Made by a program: the position numbers and the translations under genes
Part shown: positions 1 to 6,863 of the stretch, in pieces
Numbering within the stretch: the first letter of the stretch is position 1
How the letters are laid out: the number at the start of each line of letters is the position of its first letter
The notes under the pieces: model-generated
The model's database searches: none
What the model was told of the DNA's origin: nothing
What the model saw: the letters and a program-made list of their open reading frames with translations, nothing else
NCBI GenBank assembly: GCA_937897585.1
Contig: CALCNY010000290.1
Location: 1 to 8,455 of the forward strand
Direction of reading: 5' to 3'
From: an uncultured Chitinophagaceae bacterium
Lineage (GTDB): Bacteria; Bacteroidota; Bacteroidia; Chitinophagales; Chitinophagaceae
DNA length: 8,455 bases

Positions 1-12
1 CTCTTCCGATCT
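1..12 (+). other. Residual Illumina adapter end (not genomic)
   Basis: The first 12 bases are CTCTTCCGATCT, exactly the 3' end shared by the Illumina TruSeq read 1 and read 2 adapters. The base after it begins sequence that aligns with an internal repeat of the downstream protein (around 1873 onward), so the join between adapter and insert falls at 12/13. The last T can also be genomic, because the homologous repeat has T there. This is an untrimmed library artefact at a contig end. Confidence 0.93.
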
Positions 13-3000
13 GTACAAGAACTTCAATCAGTGTAACGGCAACGGGTGTGGGATCTTACTCATGGAGCAATAGCCTTGGTTCATCTGCAACAGCTAGCAT
101 CACATCTCCAGGTACATATACTGTAACTGTAACAGGTGCTAACGGATGTACATCAACTGCGAGCATTACCGCAACTCAGAGTAATACAATTCCATCTGCA
201 CCTGTTGTTACCAATGGATCAAGATGTGGTGCTGGTACGGTTACATTAAGTGCTACATCAGGCACAGGAACAGTGGTAGATTGGTATGCATCTGCATCGT
301 CTTCTTCACCTTTCTTAACTGCTTCAAACACATACACTACTCTTTCTTTATCATCATCTACTAATTATTTTTTAATCTCAAGAGATACAGTAACGGGTTG
401 TACTTCAGCAAAGCCTAGAGTAACTAACTCGTTGAATTTTGATGGAACAAATGATATTGTTAATGCCGGCAATCGTACTTCATTACAAATTAATCGTGGT
501 ACAATTGAGGCATGGATTAAAACACCTAATGCCGGTTCACAATTCCGTGCTATAGTTTGTAAACCTTATGCTTTTGGTCTATTCTTGAATAACGGTGTTT
601 TGGTTGCATATGATTGGTTAAACTATAGAATAATATCTACTGGTATAAACCTAGCAGATAATAGTTGGCATCATGTTGCATTAAGTTTTGATGCTCGTCC
701 AAATGTGAATACAGCAAAAATATATATAGATAGCATTTTAAGAGCGCAAGATTATTTTGATATTCTCAATCAAACTGATTCGTTGTTTATAGGAGAGAAT
801 CCATCGGGTGTAGTACAACAATTTAGAGGTACTATTGATGAAGTGAGGGTATGGAATGTAGCACGTACTCAGTCGGAAATTGGGGCGTCCATGAATACAG
901 CGTTGTCGGGAACAGAATCTGGATTGGCGGCTTATTACAACTTTAATCAGGGAGTCGCAGGCGGAACAAATACAACTATTACCTCATTAACAGATCTAAC
1001 AAGCAATTCGAATAATGCATCAATTGGTAATTTTACTTTAACTGGTAATGCATCAAATTTTGTTGATGGGCCTGCATTGAGCCCGATAACAGTGGTAACA
1101 GCTAATGTGCAACCACTGCCAACTGTAACATCATCATCAAATGGTTCAACATTTTGTTCATCAGGTACAACCAATCTTACAGCAGCTGCAAGTGCAGGAG
1201 CGAAAATTGATTGGTATGCAGATGCAAGCGGTGGAACGGCTTTGGCTACAGGTGCAGGTACTTATACAACACCTACACTTACTGCAACTACTATTTACTA
1301 TGCAGAAGCTAGAGATACAATTACCGGTTGTGTTTCAGCATCAAGAACAGCAGTAACTGCAACACTTGCTGCAATAACAACAGCTGGTATTACTAACAAC
1401 ACTGGTTCTACAGTTTTGACATGTGCAACAACTGCTATTAGTGTTACAGCAACTGGTGGCGTTTCATATTCATGGAGTAATAGTTTAGGAACTTCTGCAA
1501 ATGCAAGCATCAATACACCAGGTACATATACCGTAACTGTAACAGGTGCTAACGGATGTACTGCAACTTCAAGCATTACAGTAACAAGAGATATTACTGC
1601 ACCAACAGCTGGTATCACCAACAATACAGGATCAACTGTATTAACATGTGGTACAACTGCTATCAATGTAACGGCAACAGGTGGAGTATCTTATTCTTGG
1701 AGCAATGGCTTAGGTACCTCTGCAAATGCAAGCATCACTGCAGCGGGTACATACACCGTTACAGTAACAGGAACTAATGGTTGTACAGCAACATCAAGCA
1801 TTACTACTACACAAAATAATACCGCACCATCTGCTGGTATTACAAACAATACGGGTGCTACAGTATTGACATGTTCAAGAACTTCAATCAGTGTAACGGC
1901 AACGGGCGGTGTATCTTACTCATGGAATAATGGCTTAGGTTCATCAGCCAATGCGAGCATCACTGCACCGGGTATCAACACTGTTACTGTAACAGGAGCT
2001 AATGGTTGTACATCAACATCAAGCATTACAGTAACACAGGATAGTACAGCGACAACTACAAGTATTATTAACAACTCAGTCACCACGCAACTTAATTGTA
2101 ATACACAAAGTATTAGTCTTAATGCAAGCCCTTCCATTTTTGAAAATTTCAACAATGGGCAATGGGATACATCAAATTTCACATTAGGCGCTCCTTCTTT
2201 CGGAAACGGTTCAGTTGTAAATGGTGCTTTTACAGATCCAACTGATGCAAGAACTCCGTTAAGGACTGTTAATCAATTTCACCCAGATGCCAATCATTTG
2301 CTGACGGTTTCGGCAACCATTAAATATAATAATGGACAAAGTATCGGATTTATTGCAACGAGATCTAGCGGCACCATTTTAAATGCAAACACTGAACCAG
2401 ATGGAGCCAAGATGAGGTTACATAATTTCAATGATGGTCAAACCACTTTACCTAATGGTGTCCATGAACAGTTAACCAATTCGTTTTATAACAATCCGGT
2501 TCGTGTAACGATGATTGATAATGGAACATCTGTTTCATGTAAATTGATCAATTTGGTTACCTTGGTTGAACATAATTATACTGTAAATACATCTAGCAGT
2601 AATGGCGATTATATTGTGTTTTCAGGCGGTTCCAAGGTTTCTTGGGATGATATCCAAATCAGTTACGGCAACCCGAACATTTCGTATAACTGGGTAAATG
2701 GAAACGGCGTTACCATTAGCAACACTGCTTCTGCTAACATTACTTCACCTGGAACTTATACCGTTACTTCATCAGCATCTAATGGTTGTTCATCATCTGC
2801 AAGTATTTCAATAACTCAGAATATTTCAACATCAGCAATGGATACTACAGCTTTTGCTTGTAACAGCTTTACTTGGTATGGAACGACTTATACCAGTTCA
2901 GCTAATCCAACACGAACATTGACAAAAGCAAATGGTTGTGATTCCGTAATTACTTTACGTTTAACAGTAGGACATTCGAACACAGGTGATACCACAGCAG

Positions 3001-4547
3001 TTGCTTGTAACAGCTTTACTTGGTATGGCACAACTTACACAAGCTCTGCCAATCCAACACGTGCATTCACCAATGCAAGTGGTTGCGATTCTGTTGTGAC
3101 CTTGCATTTAACCATCACTTCAGTAGCTAATTTGAATGCCACAACGGTAACAGGTACAAAGAATGTTTGTGCGTATATTGGAACAAATAGCTCAGTAATT
3201 TACACTGCAAGTTGTATTGGGGCTACTTCATATGCATGGACTTTACCACCAAATACATTGTTGGTAAGCGGTCAGGGAACAGCAAATATTTCAGTTAAAT
3301 TCCTTCCTGGTTTTGCTGCTAACGCAAACAAACAAATCAGAGTAGTGGCGTCCTCTCCATGTGGAGCAAGTCCAATAAAAGTCTTTTATACTTTGGCTCA
3401 AACTCCAGTTACACCAGCAACAATCATAGCATCAACTGCTAATGTTTGTCCAAGCATTGGAACCAATGTACCTATTATTTTCACGATACCGAGAGTTGCC
3501 GAAGCGGGTAATAGTTCAATCATGGCATCATCTTATTTATGGACAGCTCAAAGCGGAACAACTACCATTACTCATCTTAGTAATGTAAGTGAATACGATA
3601 CATCTATTGCTGTGACATTTGCTAATAATTTCACTTCAAGCAACATAACTGTTCAGGCTATCAATCAATGTGGATTAAGCCCTGCTAGAAGTTATTTTGT
3701 TTCTCGTAACAATCCATCAACACCAAGTTTGATTAGCGGACCTACAAATGCTTGTGAATACTCAGGAGCAACTGGATCAAATGCCATTTATAGTGTAACA
3801 GCTTCATCTAATGTCGACAGTTACTCATGGACGTTACCAGCAGGCGTTACTAACGTTGCCGGTCAGGGTACGAACACGATTACTTTTAGATATCCTGCAG
3901 GCTTTGCCGGAGGATCAATTTCAGTAACTGCAACCAATGGATGTGGAACAAGTAGTTCAAGAACAATGGTCATATCAAGATTAGTTTCTGCTACTCCGGG
4001 TAATATAGATGTAATCAATCCTACTGGTTGTCCTAACAGATTATATACTTATTCAATTTCCTCATTGCCTGGAAATGCTACTGCAACAGAGTGGACAGTT
4101 CCAACGGGAGGTACAATTGTAAGTGGACAAGGAACGATAAGTATCTCTGTGTCTTACAATACAGGAGTTGTAGATGGTTTGGTTACAGTAAGAGGTATCA
4201 ATAACTGCGGAGCAAGTAGTTATAAAACTTCTATAGTAAAATTAGCGCCTTGTCCTGCAGGTCCAACAGCCCCTATGACAAAAGGCTTGCCAATAGTTGT
4301 AAGTGATCCAATGGAAGTAAAACTATTCCCCAATCCAACTACCAACAACTTCAACTTGCAAGTGATTACAGCAGATCAACAAGAATTAGTGTTAAGGATT
4401 ATGGATGTTCAAGGCAGATTCATCAAGTCAATTAAGGTTGATCCTTATCAGACAATAAGTATCGGTTCTGAATTGAAATCCGGTTCTTACTTGTTGGAAG
4501 TGAAACAAGGAAATAATGTGAAGACAACTAGAGTGGTGAAATATTAG
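12..4547 (+). CDS. Giant T9SS-exported multidomain surface protein (Ig-like/LamG/PKD-like repeats), 5'-partial
   Basis: The reading frame is open from the left edge, so the start and signal peptide are missing; the GTG at 48 lies inside a repeat and is not a start. Domains, numbered from nt 48: partial 75-residue Ig-like repeat (1-50); Ig_7/CHU_C-type Ig domain (51-126); LamG-type jelly roll (127-345, with EAWIKTP, WHHVALSFD and DEVRVWNVAR); end of an Ig strand plus a second Ig_7-type domain (346-444); three 75-residue repeats from 445, 520 and 595; a fourth repeat from 670, split by an inserted domain at 695-877; two 49-residue repeats from 932; four PKD-like repeats (about 1027-1406); and a T9SS type A sorting domain (1422-1499, with KLFPNPTTNNFNLQV, a DVQGR turn and terminal VVKY). 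Known for the family: such proteins cross the inner membrane by Sec, then leave by the Por system, with the sorting domain cleaved on anchoring. The likely role is adhesion or glycan binding; I see no catalytic motif. The exact ligand is unknown. Confidence 0.93.
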   Translation, partial: CTRTSISVTATGVGSYSWSNSLGSSATASITSPGTYTVTVTGANGCTSTASITATQSNTIPSAPVVTNGSRCGAGTVTLSATSGTGTVVDWYASASSSSPFLTASNTYTTLSLSSSTNYFLISRDTVTGCTSAKPRVTNSLNFDGTNDIVNAGNRTSLQINRGTIEAWIKTPNAGSQFRAIVCKPYAFGLFLNNGVLVAYDWLNYRIISTGINLADNSWHHVALSFDARPNVNTAKIYIDSILRAQDYFDILNQTDSLFIGENPSGVVQQFRGTIDEVRVWNVARTQSEIGASMNTALSGTESGLAAYYNFNQGVAGGTNTTITSLTDLTSNSNNASIGNFTLTGNASNFVDGPALSPITVVTANVQPLPTVTSSSNGSTFCSSGTTNLTAAASAGAKIDWYADASGGTALATGAGTYTTPTLTATTIYYAEARDTITGCVSASRTAVTATLAAITTAGITNNTGSTVLTCATTAISVTATGGVSYSWSNSLGTSANASINTPGTYTVTVTGANGCTATSSITVTRDITAPTAGITNNTGSTVLTCGTTAINVTATGGVSYSWSNGLGTSANASITAAGTYTVTVTGTNGCTATSSITTTQNNTAPSAGITNNTGATVLTCSRTSISVTATGGVSYSWNNGLGSSANASITAPGINTVTVTGANGCTSTSSITVTQDSTATTTSIINNSVTTQLNCNTQSISLNASPSIFENFNNGQWDTSNFTLGAPSFGNGSVVNGAFTDPTDARTPLRTVNQFHPDANHLLTVSATIKYNNGQSIGFIATRSSGTILNANTEPDGAKMRLHNFNDGQTTLPNGVHEQLTNSFYNNPVRVTMIDNGTSVSCKLINLVTLVEHNYTVNTSSSNGDYIVFSGGSKVSWDDIQISYGNPNISYNWVNGNGVTISNTASANITSPGTYTVTSSASNGCSSSASISITQNISTSAMDTTAFACNSFTWYGTTYTSSANPTRTLTKANGCDSVITLRLTVGHSNTGDTTAVACNSFTWYGTTYTSSANPTRAFTNASGCDSVVTLHLTITSVANLNATTVTGTKNVCAYIGTNSSVIYTASCIGATSYAWTLPPNTLLVSGQGTANISVKFLPGFAANANKQIRVVASSPCGASPIKVFYTLAQTPVTPATIIASTANVCPSIGTNVPIIFTIPRVAEAGNSSIMASSYLWTAQSGTTTITHLSNVSEYDTSIAVTFANNFTSSNITVQAINQCGLSPARSYFVSRNNPSTPSLISGPTNACEYSGATGSNAIYSVTASSNVDSYSWTLPAGVTNVAGQGTNTITFRYPAGFAGGSISVTATNGCGTSSSRTMVISRLVSATPGNIDVINPTGCPNRLYTYSISSLPGNATATEWTVPTGGTIVSGQGTISISVSYNTGVVDGLVTVRGINNCGASSYKTSIVKLAPCPAGPTAPMTKGLPIVVSDPMEVKLFPNPTTNNFNLQVITADQQELVLRIMDVQGRFIKSIKVDPYQTISIGSELKSGSYLLEVKQGNNVKTTRVVKY
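1380..2054 (+). repeat. Three tandem 225-bp (75-aa) Ig-like repeats within the giant protein gene
   Basis: Units begin at 1380, 1605 and 1830, each exactly 225 bases, encoding variants of AGITNNTGSTVLTC, then ISVTATGGVSYSW, then GTYTVTVTGANGCT. Every unit has cysteines at repeat positions 15 and 60, a plausible conserved disulfide for an exported fold. The copies differ at many silent positions, so this is not a recent amplification. A partial copy lies at 12-195 and a fourth, interrupted copy begins at 2055, in phase with the period. Confidence 0.9.
2055..2834 (+). repeat. Fourth Ig-like repeat unit, split by a 549-bp inserted domain
   Basis: The first 25 residues of the repeat (2055-2129, ending ISLNAS) match the N-terminal third of the 75-residue unit, including its cysteine. 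The rest (from about 2679: ISYNW, then SPGTYTVT and SNGC) matches the remainder with four extra residues. Between them, 2130-2678 encodes 183 residues with no similarity to the repeat (FENFNNGQWDTSNF near its start, KVSWDDIQISYG near its end). The insert replaces only the GG turn of the repeat. Its aromatic, beta-rich pattern resembles LamG/concanavalin-like jelly rolls; that assignment is inference. Confidence 0.8.
2841..3134 (+). repeat. Two tandem 147-bp (49-aa) repeats, DTTA-ACNSFTWYG type
   Basis: Two in-frame units begin at 2841 and 2988. Each encodes DTTA(F/V)ACNSFTWYGTTYTS, then ANPTR, then GCDSV and TL(R/H)LT. They are nearly identical in protein and share long identical DNA segments. 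The type recurs in exported Bacteroidota proteins. Each has two cysteines (ACNSF and NGCDS). The second unit's last residues grade into the linker before the PKD-like repeats, so its end is approximate. Confidence 0.85.
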
Positions 4548-4575
4548 GCCCCCTCAATCTCCCGAAGGGGGAGAT
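4545..4575 (+). repeat. Stop-codon-linked C-run/C-run/G-run repeat, copy 1
   Basis: It overlaps the stop codon of the giant gene: TAG, then G, CCCCCT (4549-4554), CAAT, CTCCC (4559-4563), GAA, GGGGGAG. The G-run can pair with either C-run, giving a tight GAA-loop hairpin or a wider one. The same layout recurs after the other two forward genes in this window. I recall near-identical elements as common intergenic repeats in Bacteroidota genomes. Confidence 0.75.
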
Positions 4576-4584
4576 AATTTGGAG

Positions 4585-4616
4585 ATTTGGTAATGAGTAT
4601 AATGCAATTACCAAAT
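4585..4616 (+). other. 10-bp perfect stem-loop between the giant gene and the protease gene
   Basis: ATTTGGTAAT (4585-4594) and ATTACCAAAT (4607-4616) are perfect inverted copies around a 12-base loop. No T-run follows, so it is not itself a classical terminator. It lies between the C/G repeat and the strong terminator and would form in the 3' untranslated RNA of the giant gene, where it might protect the transcript end. No role is known to me. Confidence 0.5.
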
Positions 4617-4639
4617 TAGTTCACCATCAAATTATACAA

Positions 4640-4679
4640 AAGAGCCTGCGGATAAATTCCGTGGGCTCTTTTATTTTTA
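4640..4679 (+). terminator. Rho-independent terminator after the giant surface protein gene
   Basis: AAAGAGCC (4640-4647) pairs perfectly with GGCTCTTT (4665-4672). The stem continues inward through TGCGGA/TCCGTG with two G-U pairs to a five-base loop. A T-rich run follows. It ends transcription of the upstream gene and argues that the metallopeptidase 74 bases further on has its own promoter. In 4680-4752 I see only imperfect TAnnTTTG matches (TAATTTCA at 4710, TAAATTTC at 4726), so no promoter is called there. Confidence 0.85.
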
Positions 4680-4752
4680 GCTCTCTGATTTTATTAGCAC
4701 AAATTTTCTTAATTTCAGAAAACAATAAATTTCCAATCAAATTAAAAAAGCC

Positions 4753-6696
4753 ATGAAAAAAATCATTACAAAATCATTTTTGTTGTTGTTTGCCATGAAT
4801 GGATTTGCACAAAATCCATCTAAAATAAATATCGACAAACCCAAAGACAGGTATGCCGATTGGGTGGAATTCAATGCTTCGAATGCTCCTGCATTTAGAA
4901 ACAATCAGGTGTTTTTAATTGATGAAAAAAACAAATCATCATTTTCAACTGATACAAAACTTATAACAAAGGAAACCGATCAGCTTGGATTCACGAACTA
5001 CCGTTATCAGCAAACGATCGGCAATATTCCGGTTGAACATGCAGTTTATATTGCACACGTAAGGAATTCAAGATTGTTGATGCAAAATGGCAAATGGCTG
5101 ATGCATTTACCTGATGGCTTGCCAACTACTGCATCTATTTCTGAATCTGCTGCTTTGCATAGCGCTTTGAATTATATTGGTGCTACAACATATAAATGGC
5201 AACAGGCAGATGAAGAAGCGTTTATCAAAACAGAAAATAATAATCCTAATGCTACCTATTTTCCAAAAGGAACGCTTGTTTATTATTCAGGAGAGGAGGA
5301 CTTGACATCAGCTAATTTAAGATTAGCATATAAATTTGATGTATATGCAGCTGAGCCATTGAGTCGTAAAATAATTTATGTAGATGCTGTAAATGGCAAC
5401 GTTTTGGGAACAAAAGATTTGATTCATGAAACCAATGCTGCAGGATCTGCAGTTACGGCTTACAGTGGCACACAAGCCATTACTACAGATTTAAATGCAG
5501 GAACTTACAGGCTTCGTGAAATTGGCAGAGGCAATGGTATCCAAACTTACAATATGAAAAAAGGCACCAATTATGCAACTGCTGTTGATTTTACTGATGC
5601 TGATAATGTTTGGAACAATGTAAATACTTCAAAAGATCAATATGCAACAGATGCACATTGGGGTGCAGAAAAAACTTATGATTTTTATAAAAACAATTTC
5701 AATAGAAACAGCATTGACGGGAATGGTTTCTTAATAAAAAATTATGTTCATTATAGCTCAAATTATTTCAATGCCTTTTGGGATGGAACAAGAATGACCT
5801 ATGGTGACGGAAGTTCTACAGACAACAACAAACCACTTACTGCTATTGATGTTTGTGGTCATGAAATTACGCATGGACTTACCACTTTTACTGCAAATTT
5901 GACTTACAGTGGAGAAAGCGGTGCCATGAATGAAGGATTCAGTGATATTTTTGGTACTGCTATTGAATGGTACGCGCGACCAACTCAACATGATTGGTTA
6001 ATTGGTGCAGATTTTTACACTATTCGCTCTATGAGCAATCCAAATGCATACAACCAACCAGATACATATTTAGGAACCAAATGGTATACAGGCACTGCCG
6101 ATAACGGTGGTGTACACACGAACAGTGGTGTATTGAATTACTGGTTTTATTTGTTAAGCGATGGTGGCACCGGTACCAATGACAAAGGCTTTGTATTTAA
6201 CGTTGCTTCAATTGGAATGGCAAAGGCTCAAGCTATAGCTTTCAGAACACTTACCGTGTATTTGATTTCTACTTCAAAATATATCAATGCGCGAACAGCT
6301 TCAATTCAAGCGGCTACTGACTTGTATGGCGCAGCAAGTAACGAAGTGACACAAGTAACAAATGCCTGGAATGCTGTTGGTGTTGGCGGCGGAACGGCTC
6401 CATTAATTGCAGGTCCTGTAACTGCTAAGAATACCAATGATATTGTTATGGATATGCCAGCAATAAGTGTTTTTCCTAATCCAGTAAGTAAAACACTGCA
6501 TTTGCAAATGAACAACGCTTTAGTATCAGCCAATAGTTTTCAATTGATTGATGTTAATGGTAAGGTTGTACTTTCTAAAAACATAGCCACAGCAAAAGGA
6601 TTCAATAATTTTGATTTTGATATTTCCGGTTTGCAAACAGGAACTTATTTTGTAAGATGGGGCAGAGAGAAAATAGCGACGATTGTGAAAGAGTAA
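4753..6696 (+). CDS. Secreted M4 (thermolysin-family) metallopeptidase with T9SS sorting domain
   Basis: A 647-residue zinc endopeptidase preproenzyme. A Sec signal peptide occupies residues 1-19 (lysines, hydrophobic core, GFA then Q). The propeptide (about 20-229) has FTP-like (80-118) and PepSY-like (130-220) parts that in this family act as chaperone and inhibitor. The catalytic domain (about 230-545) has HEITH with zinc ligands H370 and H374 and general base E371, third ligand E394 (NEGFSD, 24 residues after H370 as in thermolysin), Y385, D450 and H455 (DNGGVHTNSG), and substrate-cleft NAFW at 340-343. A linker leads to a T9SS sorting domain (570-647, ISVFPNPVSKTLHLQ and a VNGK turn). 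Calcium-site residues are partly lost (see findings). C368, just before the zinc motif, is the only cysteine. The start is the ATG after an A-rich leader; weak Shine-Dalgarno sites are normal in this phylum. It probably degrades extracellular protein for nutrition; the substrate is unknown. Confidence 0.96.
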   Translation: MKKIITKSFLLLFAMNGFAQNPSKINIDKPKDRYADWVEFNASNAPAFRNNQVFLIDEKNKSSFSTDTKLITKETDQLGFTNYRYQQTIGNIPVEHAVYIAHVRNSRLLMQNGKWLMHLPDGLPTTASISESAALHSALNYIGATTYKWQQADEEAFIKTENNNPNATYFPKGTLVYYSGEEDLTSANLRLAYKFDVYAAEPLSRKIIYVDAVNGNVLGTKDLIHETNAAGSAVTAYSGTQAITTDLNAGTYRLREIGRGNGIQTYNMKKGTNYATAVDFTDADNVWNNVNTSKDQYATDAHWGAEKTYDFYKNNFNRNSIDGNGFLIKNYVHYSSNYFNAFWDGTRMTYGDGSSTDNNKPLTAIDVCGHEITHGLTTFTANLTYSGESGAMNEGFSDIFGTAIEWYARPTQHDWLIGADFYTIRSMSNPNAYNQPDTYLGTKWYTGTADNGGVHTNSGVLNYWFYLLSDGGTGTNDKGFVFNVASIGMAKAQAIAFRTLTVYLISTSKYINARTASIQAATDLYGAASNEVTQVTNAWNAVGVGGGTAPLIAGPVTAKNTNDIVMDMPAISVFPNPVSKTLHLQMNNALVSANSFQLIDVNGKVVLSKNIATAKGFNNFDFDISGLQTGTYFVRWGREKIATIVKE

Positions 6697-6724
6697 GCCT
6701 CCTAAATCACTCAAAGCGGGAGAT
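6694..6724 (+). repeat. Stop-codon-linked C-run/G-run repeat, degenerate copy 2
   Basis: Beginning at the TAA of the protease gene: TAA, GCCTCCTAAATCACTC, AAAGC, GGGAGA. It keeps the order and spacing of the copies after the other two forward genes, but the C-runs and G-run are eroded, leaving only short pairing (CTCC with GGAG). I call it a decayed member by position and layout; taken alone it would not be convincing. Confidence 0.45.
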
Positions 6725-6732
6725 GATATTTG

Positions 6733-6764
6733 ATAGCCCACGGTTTAAACTGTGGGCTATTTTG
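6733..6764 (+). terminator. Rho-independent terminator after the M4 peptidase gene
   Basis: ATAGCCCAC (6733-6741) pairs perfectly with GTGGGCTAT (6752-6760). The inner GGTTTAAACT extends the stem with one G-U pair, making it almost fully palindromic. TTTTG follows. Its A-rich flank also allows some function in the opposite direction. The trailing T-run overlaps the proposed -33 element of the next gene. Confidence 0.8.
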
Positions 6765-6791
6765 TGAAAAATATTTATTTCAATATTTTTG
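6761..6791 (+). promoter_or_regulatory. Candidate Bacteroidota-type promoter for the SGNH hydrolase gene
   Basis: TTTG (6761-6764) and TATTTTTG (6784-6791) match the -33 TTTG and -7 TAnnTTTG elements of the Bacteroidota primary sigma factor, with a 19-base spacer in the accepted range. Transcription would start near 6797, giving a leader of about 65 bases before the ATG at 6864. It sits directly after the terminator of the preceding gene, as expected for an independent unit. The region is AT-rich, so a chance match is possible. Confidence 0.55.
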
Positions 6792-6863
6792 ATTCTTCCT
6801 CAAATTATAGACTAGGAAAAATGTCGCCAAACAATAAACGTCAAACCCCAAACATAATTCGTT

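Noticed and set aside
48..50. GTG as the start codon of the giant repeat protein
   Set aside because: The frame is open upstream and encodes CTRTSISVTATG, which matches the internal repeat at 1872 onward; there is no signal peptide after the GTG. The gene is 5'-truncated.
1380..2054. Tandem repeats as a CRISPR array or mobile element
   Set aside because: The 225-bp units are in-frame protein repeats with silent divergence, not short identical repeats with unique spacers, and no transposase or terminal inverted repeats are present.
947..2182. Open frames of 71-122 codons in other frames across the repeat region, both strands
   Set aside because: They mirror the repetitive Thr/Ser/Ala/Val coding of the giant gene, have no family features and no start context; they are coding shadows.
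4686..4733. Promoter for the M4 peptidase gene
   Set aside because: TAATTTCA and TAAATTTC each miss the final G of TAnnTTTG and neither has a convincing TTTG at the right spacing, so no call was made.
5758..6741. Reverse-strand open frames opposite the M4 peptidase gene and its 3' flank
   Set aside because: They lie antisense to conserved catalytic and sorting-domain sequence, and the last runs through the terminator hairpin; none resembles a protein family.
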